DNA of 33,396 nucleotides from the NCBI RefSeq assembly GCF_003574465.1, contig NZ_QOWC01000086.1:1-33396 (forward strand), read 5' to 3'. The notes under the pieces were generated by a model, which was given only the letters and a program-made list of their open reading frames with translations, ran no database searches and was not told where the DNA came from. Made by a program: the position numbers and the translations under genes. This DNA comes from Methylobacterium crusticola (GTDB taxonomy: Bacteria; Pseudomonadota; Alphaproteobacteria; Rhizobiales; Beijerinckiaceae). Of the stretch, positions 31,012 to 33,396 are shown one piece after another; position 1 is the stretch's first letter, and each line of letters begins with the position of its first letter.

Positions 31012-31113
31012 ATGTGCAGCAATATCAACGGCCTGGCCGCCCGGCGGGCCGCCGCCGCCCGGTCCCGTGGCCGCCGGGCGGCAGCTTCCGCCGGGCAGAA
31101 ACTGCCGCCTTAA
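31012..31113 (+). CDS. Possible 33-residue small ORF in the flgF/fliL divergent region
   Basis: ATG 31012 after AAAGGAG (tight spacing) encodes MCSNINGLAARRAAAARSRG...QKLPP, very basic, and stops at a TAA that is part of the CtrA box (31111-31113). A GGCGGCAG/CTGCCGCC hairpin (31077-31084 with 31102-31109) covers its 3' end. It may be chance; no family recognised. Confidence 0.25.
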   Translation: MCSNINGLAARRAAAARSRGRRAAASAGQKLPP

Positions 31114-31125
31114 CGAGGTGTTAAC
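31110..31125 (+). promoter_or_regulatory. CtrA binding site upstream of fliL
   Basis: TTAA-CGAGGTG-TTAAC matches the CtrA consensus TTAA-N7-TTAAC perfectly. In this GC-rich window a paired TTAA is a striking event. It lies 74 bp before fliL and 204 bp before the divergent flgF start. In Caulobacter the fliL-fliM operon is a direct CtrA target, so conservation of this control is likely. Confidence 0.8.
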
Positions 31126-31198
31126 CGTCTTTTCCTAAATCCCTCGGGGCGGGTCGCGCGGGGCGCGGGGGCCCGGATCCCTGGAGTGCGGCGCAGCG

Positions 31199-31705
31199 AT
31201 GGCCAAGAAGCCCAAGAAGGCCCCGGAGGCCGAGGGCGAAGCCGAGGGCGCGGCGCCGGCCGCCGGGGGCTCGAGGAAGAAGCTGATCGTGATCGCCGCG
31301 GCCGCCTTGCTGGCGGCGGGGGGCGGGGGCGGGTTCTTCCTCCTGCGCAGCCGCGCCGCCCACGCCGAGAAGCCGGCCGCCGAGACGAAGCTGCCGGTGG
31401 CCTTCATGGACGTGCGCGAGCTGACCATGAACCTCGCGGGCGACCCGGGCCAGCCCCAGCCCCGCTTCCTGCGCCTCAAGGTCACCCTGGAGGTGCGGGA
31501 CGCCAAGGTGGCGGCCGAGATCCAGCCCCTGATGCCGCGGGTCGAGGACACCTTCCAGGTCTACGTCCGCGAGCTGCGCGCGGGCGACTTCGAGGGCGCG
31601 GGCGGCACCTACCGCCTGCGGGAGGAGCTGCTGCGGCGGGTCAACGTGGCGGTCTACCCCGCCAAGGTCGACGCCGTTCTCTTCAAGGACTTCGTGATCC
31701 AGTAG
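31199..31705 (+). CDS. fliL: Flagellar basal body-associated protein FliL
   Basis: 168 residues. A Lys/Glu/Ala-rich cytoplasmic start (MAKKPKKAPEAEG), one membrane segment (about 28-50) and a periplasmic FliL domain: FMDVRELTMNLAGDPGQPQPRFLRLKVTLEVRD, LMPRVEDTFQVYVRELRAGDF, and YPAKVDAVLFKDFVIQ at the end. It stabilises stator-motor interaction. It is the first gene of the CtrA-box-linked operon, with fliM starting 14 bp downstream. Confidence 0.95.
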   Translation: MAKKPKKAPEAEGEAEGAAPAAGGSRKKLIVIAAAALLAAGGGGGFFLLRSRAAHAEKPAAETKLPVAFMDVRELTMNLAGDPGQPQPRFLRLKVTLEVRDAKVAAEIQPLMPRVEDTFQVYVRELRAGDFEGAGGTYRLREELLRRVNVAVYPAKVDAVLFKDFVIQ

Positions 31706-31718
31706 GACTCGAGACCCC

Positions 31719-32933
31719 GTGGCCGGACCCGACGACACTCTCGACGACGACGACTGGGCCGCGGCCCTGATCGAGCAGGGCGGCGGCGGCGACGCCTCCC
31801 TGGCCGAGGAATGGGGCGCGGCGCTGGCCGAGCAGGGCACCGCCACCCAGGCGAGCGACATGGCGGCCGAGTGGGCCAACATGATCGACGAGGGGGCGGC
31901 CGAGAACCTGCCCGAGCTCGCCGGCAACGACCGCATCCTGAACCAGGAGGAGATCGACCAGGTCCTCGGCTTCTCGCTGAGGGAGCTCTCGGCCTCGGGC
32001 GCGGGCGGCATCCGGGCCATCGTCGATTCGGGCGTCGTCTCGTACGAACGCCTGCCGATGCTCGAGATCGTCTTCGACCGGATGATCCGGCTGCTGTCGA
32101 CGAGCCTGCGCAACTTCTTCCAGGACAACGTCGAGGTCACGCTCGACAACATCACCTCGGTGCGCTTCGGCGACTACCTCAACGCGATCCCGCTGCCGAC
32201 CCTGCTCGGGGTGTTCAAGGCCGACGCCTGGGAGAACTCGGGCCTGGTCACGGTCGAGTCGAACCTCGCCTACTCGACCCTCGACCTCCTGCTCGGCGGC
32301 AAGCGCGGCGGCACCACCATCCGCCTCGACGGCCGGCCCTTCACCACCATCGAGATGCAGCTCGTGCGCCGGATGGTGGAGATCATCCTGGGCGACCTCG
32401 AGGCCTCGTTCCAGCCGCTCTCGCCGGTGCGGTTCCTCATCGACCGGATCGAGACCAACCCGCGCTTCGCCACCATCACGCGGCCCGCCAACGCCGCGAT
32501 CCTGATCGACCTGAAGCTCGACATGGAGGGCCGCGGCGGGCTCCTCCAGATCCTGTTCCCGTACGCCACCATCGAGCCGATCCGCGACCTGCTCCTCCAG
32601 AGCTTCATGGGCGAGAAGCTCGGCCGCGACCACATCTGGGAGGGGCACCTCGCCACCGAGATCTTCCAGGCCGACGTCGCGGTCGAGGCGGTGCTGCACC
32701 AGATGACCCTGCCCCTGCGGCGGGTGCTGTCGCTAGAGGTCGGCGACACCATCATGTTCGACGCCAAGCCCACCGATCTCATCACGCTGCGCTGCGGCGA
32801 CTGGGCGATGACGCAGGGACGCATCGGCCGGCTCGACGACAACATCGCCGTCCAGGTGACGCGGCCGCTCCGCCGGGCCCGCACCACCTTCGCGGCCTTC
32901 GAAGCCTCGATGAAGAACCGCAAGGACGGGTGA
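31719..32933 (+). CDS. fliM: Flagellar motor switch protein FliM
   Basis: 404 residues, GTG start at 31719. The CheY-binding motif ILNQEEIDQVLGF lies at 73-85 instead of at the very N-terminus; before it is an acidic extension with three spaced Trp motifs (DDWAAALIEQ W13, EEWGAALAEQ W32, AEWANMIDE W52). The middle CheC-like domain (SYERLPMLEIVFDRMIRLLSTSLRNFF onward) and the C-terminal SpoA domain (LEVGDTIMFDAKPTDLITLRCGDWAMTQGRIG) are intact. It is the C-ring component that receives CheY-P. N-terminal extensions of this kind occur in other Hyphomicrobiales. Confidence 0.97.
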   Translation: MAGPDDTLDDDDWAAALIEQGGGGDASLAEEWGAALAEQGTATQASDMAAEWANMIDEGAAENLPELAGNDRILNQEEIDQVLGFSLRELSASGAGGIRAIVDSGVVSYERLPMLEIVFDRMIRLLSTSLRNFFQDNVEVTLDNITSVRFGDYLNAIPLPTLLGVFKADAWENSGLVTVESNLAYSTLDLLLGGKRGGTTIRLDGRPFTTIEMQLVRRMVEIILGDLEASFQPLSPVRFLIDRIETNPRFATITRPANAAILIDLKLDMEGRGGLLQILFPYATIEPIRDLLLQSFMGEKLGRDHIWEGHLATEIFQADVAVEAVLHQMTLPLRRVLSLEVGDTIMFDAKPTDLITLRCGDWAMTQGRIGRLDDNIAVQVTRPLRRARTTFAAFEASMKNRKDG

Positions 32934-32939
32934 GCCGCC

Positions 32940-33002
32940 ATGACGATTCCGGCCACGACGATTCCGGCCACGACCAATCCGCACGCAGGGGCCGCGCCGT
33001 GA
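32940..33002 (+). CDS. Possible 20-residue leader peptide between fliM and the DUF6468 gene
   Basis: ATG 32940 encodes MTIPATTIPATTNPHAGAAP and stops at a TGA overlapping the next GTG start (GTGA, 32999-33002). It contains a 15-bp tandem repeat (ACGATTCCGGCCACG at 32943-32957 and 32958-32972). Only a weak ribosome site is visible (AGGA, about 12 nt upstream). It may couple translation of the downstream gene or be chance. Confidence 0.3.
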   Translation: MTIPATTIPATTNPHAGAAP

Positions 33003-33396
33003 GCCCGGTCGTCAGCATCCTGGCCGACGTCCTGGTGGCGGTGCTGCTCGTCGCCAGCATCGTCTCCTCGGTGGCGCTCAGCCGGCGCATCACCCGCCTC
33101 AAGGCCGACGAGGCGGCCCTGCGCCAGACCATCGGCGACCTCATGATCGCGACCGAGTCGGCCGAGAGGGCGATCGCGGGCCTGCGCACCACGCTCGGGG
33201 AATGCGACCGCACCCTGAGCGAGCGGCTGCGCACTGCCGAGCACACCAGCGCGGACCTCGCCGAGCGGGTCGCCGCCGGCGAGGACGTGGTGGCCCGCAT
33301 CGGCCGCATCGTGGCCCAGGCCCGCCCGAGCGCGGCGGCCCCCGCGGCCGCGGCGCCCGTCGCCCCGCCCGCGGCCGTCCCGGCGGGGACCGGGGC
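32999..33396 (+). CDS. DUF6468/PflI-like flagellar membrane protein (3' end missing)
   Basis: 132 residues visible from GTG 32999, with AGGGG upstream; the frame is open to the window end. One N-terminal membrane segment (VVSILADVLVAVLLVASIVSSVAL, about 4-27) is followed by a cytoplasmic coiled coil (ITRLKADEAALRQTIGDLMIATESAERAIAGLRTTLGECDRTL) and an Ala/Pro-rich tail. The gene following fliM in alphaproteobacteria encodes this family; the Caulobacter member PflI affects flagellum positioning. It is part of the fliL-fliM operon. Confidence 0.8.
   Translation, partial: MSPVVSILADVLVAVLLVASIVSSVALSRRITRLKADEAALRQTIGDLMIATESAERAIAGLRTTLGECDRTLSERLRTAEHTSADLAERVAAGEDVVARIGRIVAQARPSAAAPAAAAPVAPPAAVPAGTG

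Overview
The window looks like a chromosomal segment of a very GC-rich alphaproteobacterium, most likely a Methylobacterium-type member of the Hyphomicrobiales. The pointers are: almost exclusive G/C at third codon positions; alphaproteobacterial marker genes (FliX, DUF2794, DUF1674, single-cysteine DksA, CheL/FlgJ-type rod protein, DUF6468/PflI-like protein after fliM); a CtrA box (TTAA-N7-TTAAC); an alphaproteobacterial-type LexA box (GTTC-N7-GTTC); and a 2-hydroxyacid dehydrogenase that closely resembles serine-cycle hydroxypyruvate reductase. The genus is an inference. No IS, CRISPR array, rRNA or complete tRNA was seen.

Layout. 1-693: 3' part of a family 4 uracil-DNA glycosylase. 1013-4031: HprA-like dehydrogenase and a full transketolase on one strand. 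4188-5677: membrane zinc metallopeptidase and moaB, overlapping. 5643-6158: small glycosyltransferase-like gene, convergent with moaB. 6292-7410: radical SAM protein (SplB-like group) behind a LexA box. 10705-7548 (minus): rnhB, then an acyl-CoA synthetase overlapping a two-domain PCC/DUF296 gene. 10840-14134: small exported and membrane proteins, a probable minus-strand structured RNA with its own terminator (about 12276-12440), DUF2794 and an L,D-transpeptidase. 14169-15364 (minus): cupin, PH-domain protein, DUF1674. 15498-18689: rsmB and a heparinase II/III family gene. 18690-20051: repeat-rich accessory stretch with a four-copy 36-bp hairpin array, a porin-like fragment and a lower-GC DUF4287 gene.

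Flagellar genes occupy most of 20052-33396. flgI, flgJ/cheL and a flgN-like gene run leftward and fliX diverges from flgI. A second leftward operon is flgF-flgG-flgA-flgH, and diverging from it is fliL-fliM-DUF6468 (cut by the window end). Together they supply rod, P-ring and L-ring assembly and the switch/basal body proteins. The flgF/fliL divergent region carries the CtrA box. Two non-flagellar blocks sit among these genes: an MBOAT O-acyltransferase with an SGNH-like partner (22824-25457), and a membrane-anchored coiled-coil protein of 16 uninterrupted 11-residue repeats (26204-27001). dksA with a good sigma-70 promoter lies between them.

A recurring oddity is short tandem repeats, many of them hairpin-forming. 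At three genes the duplicated unit contains the stop codon itself, placed in the hairpin loop.
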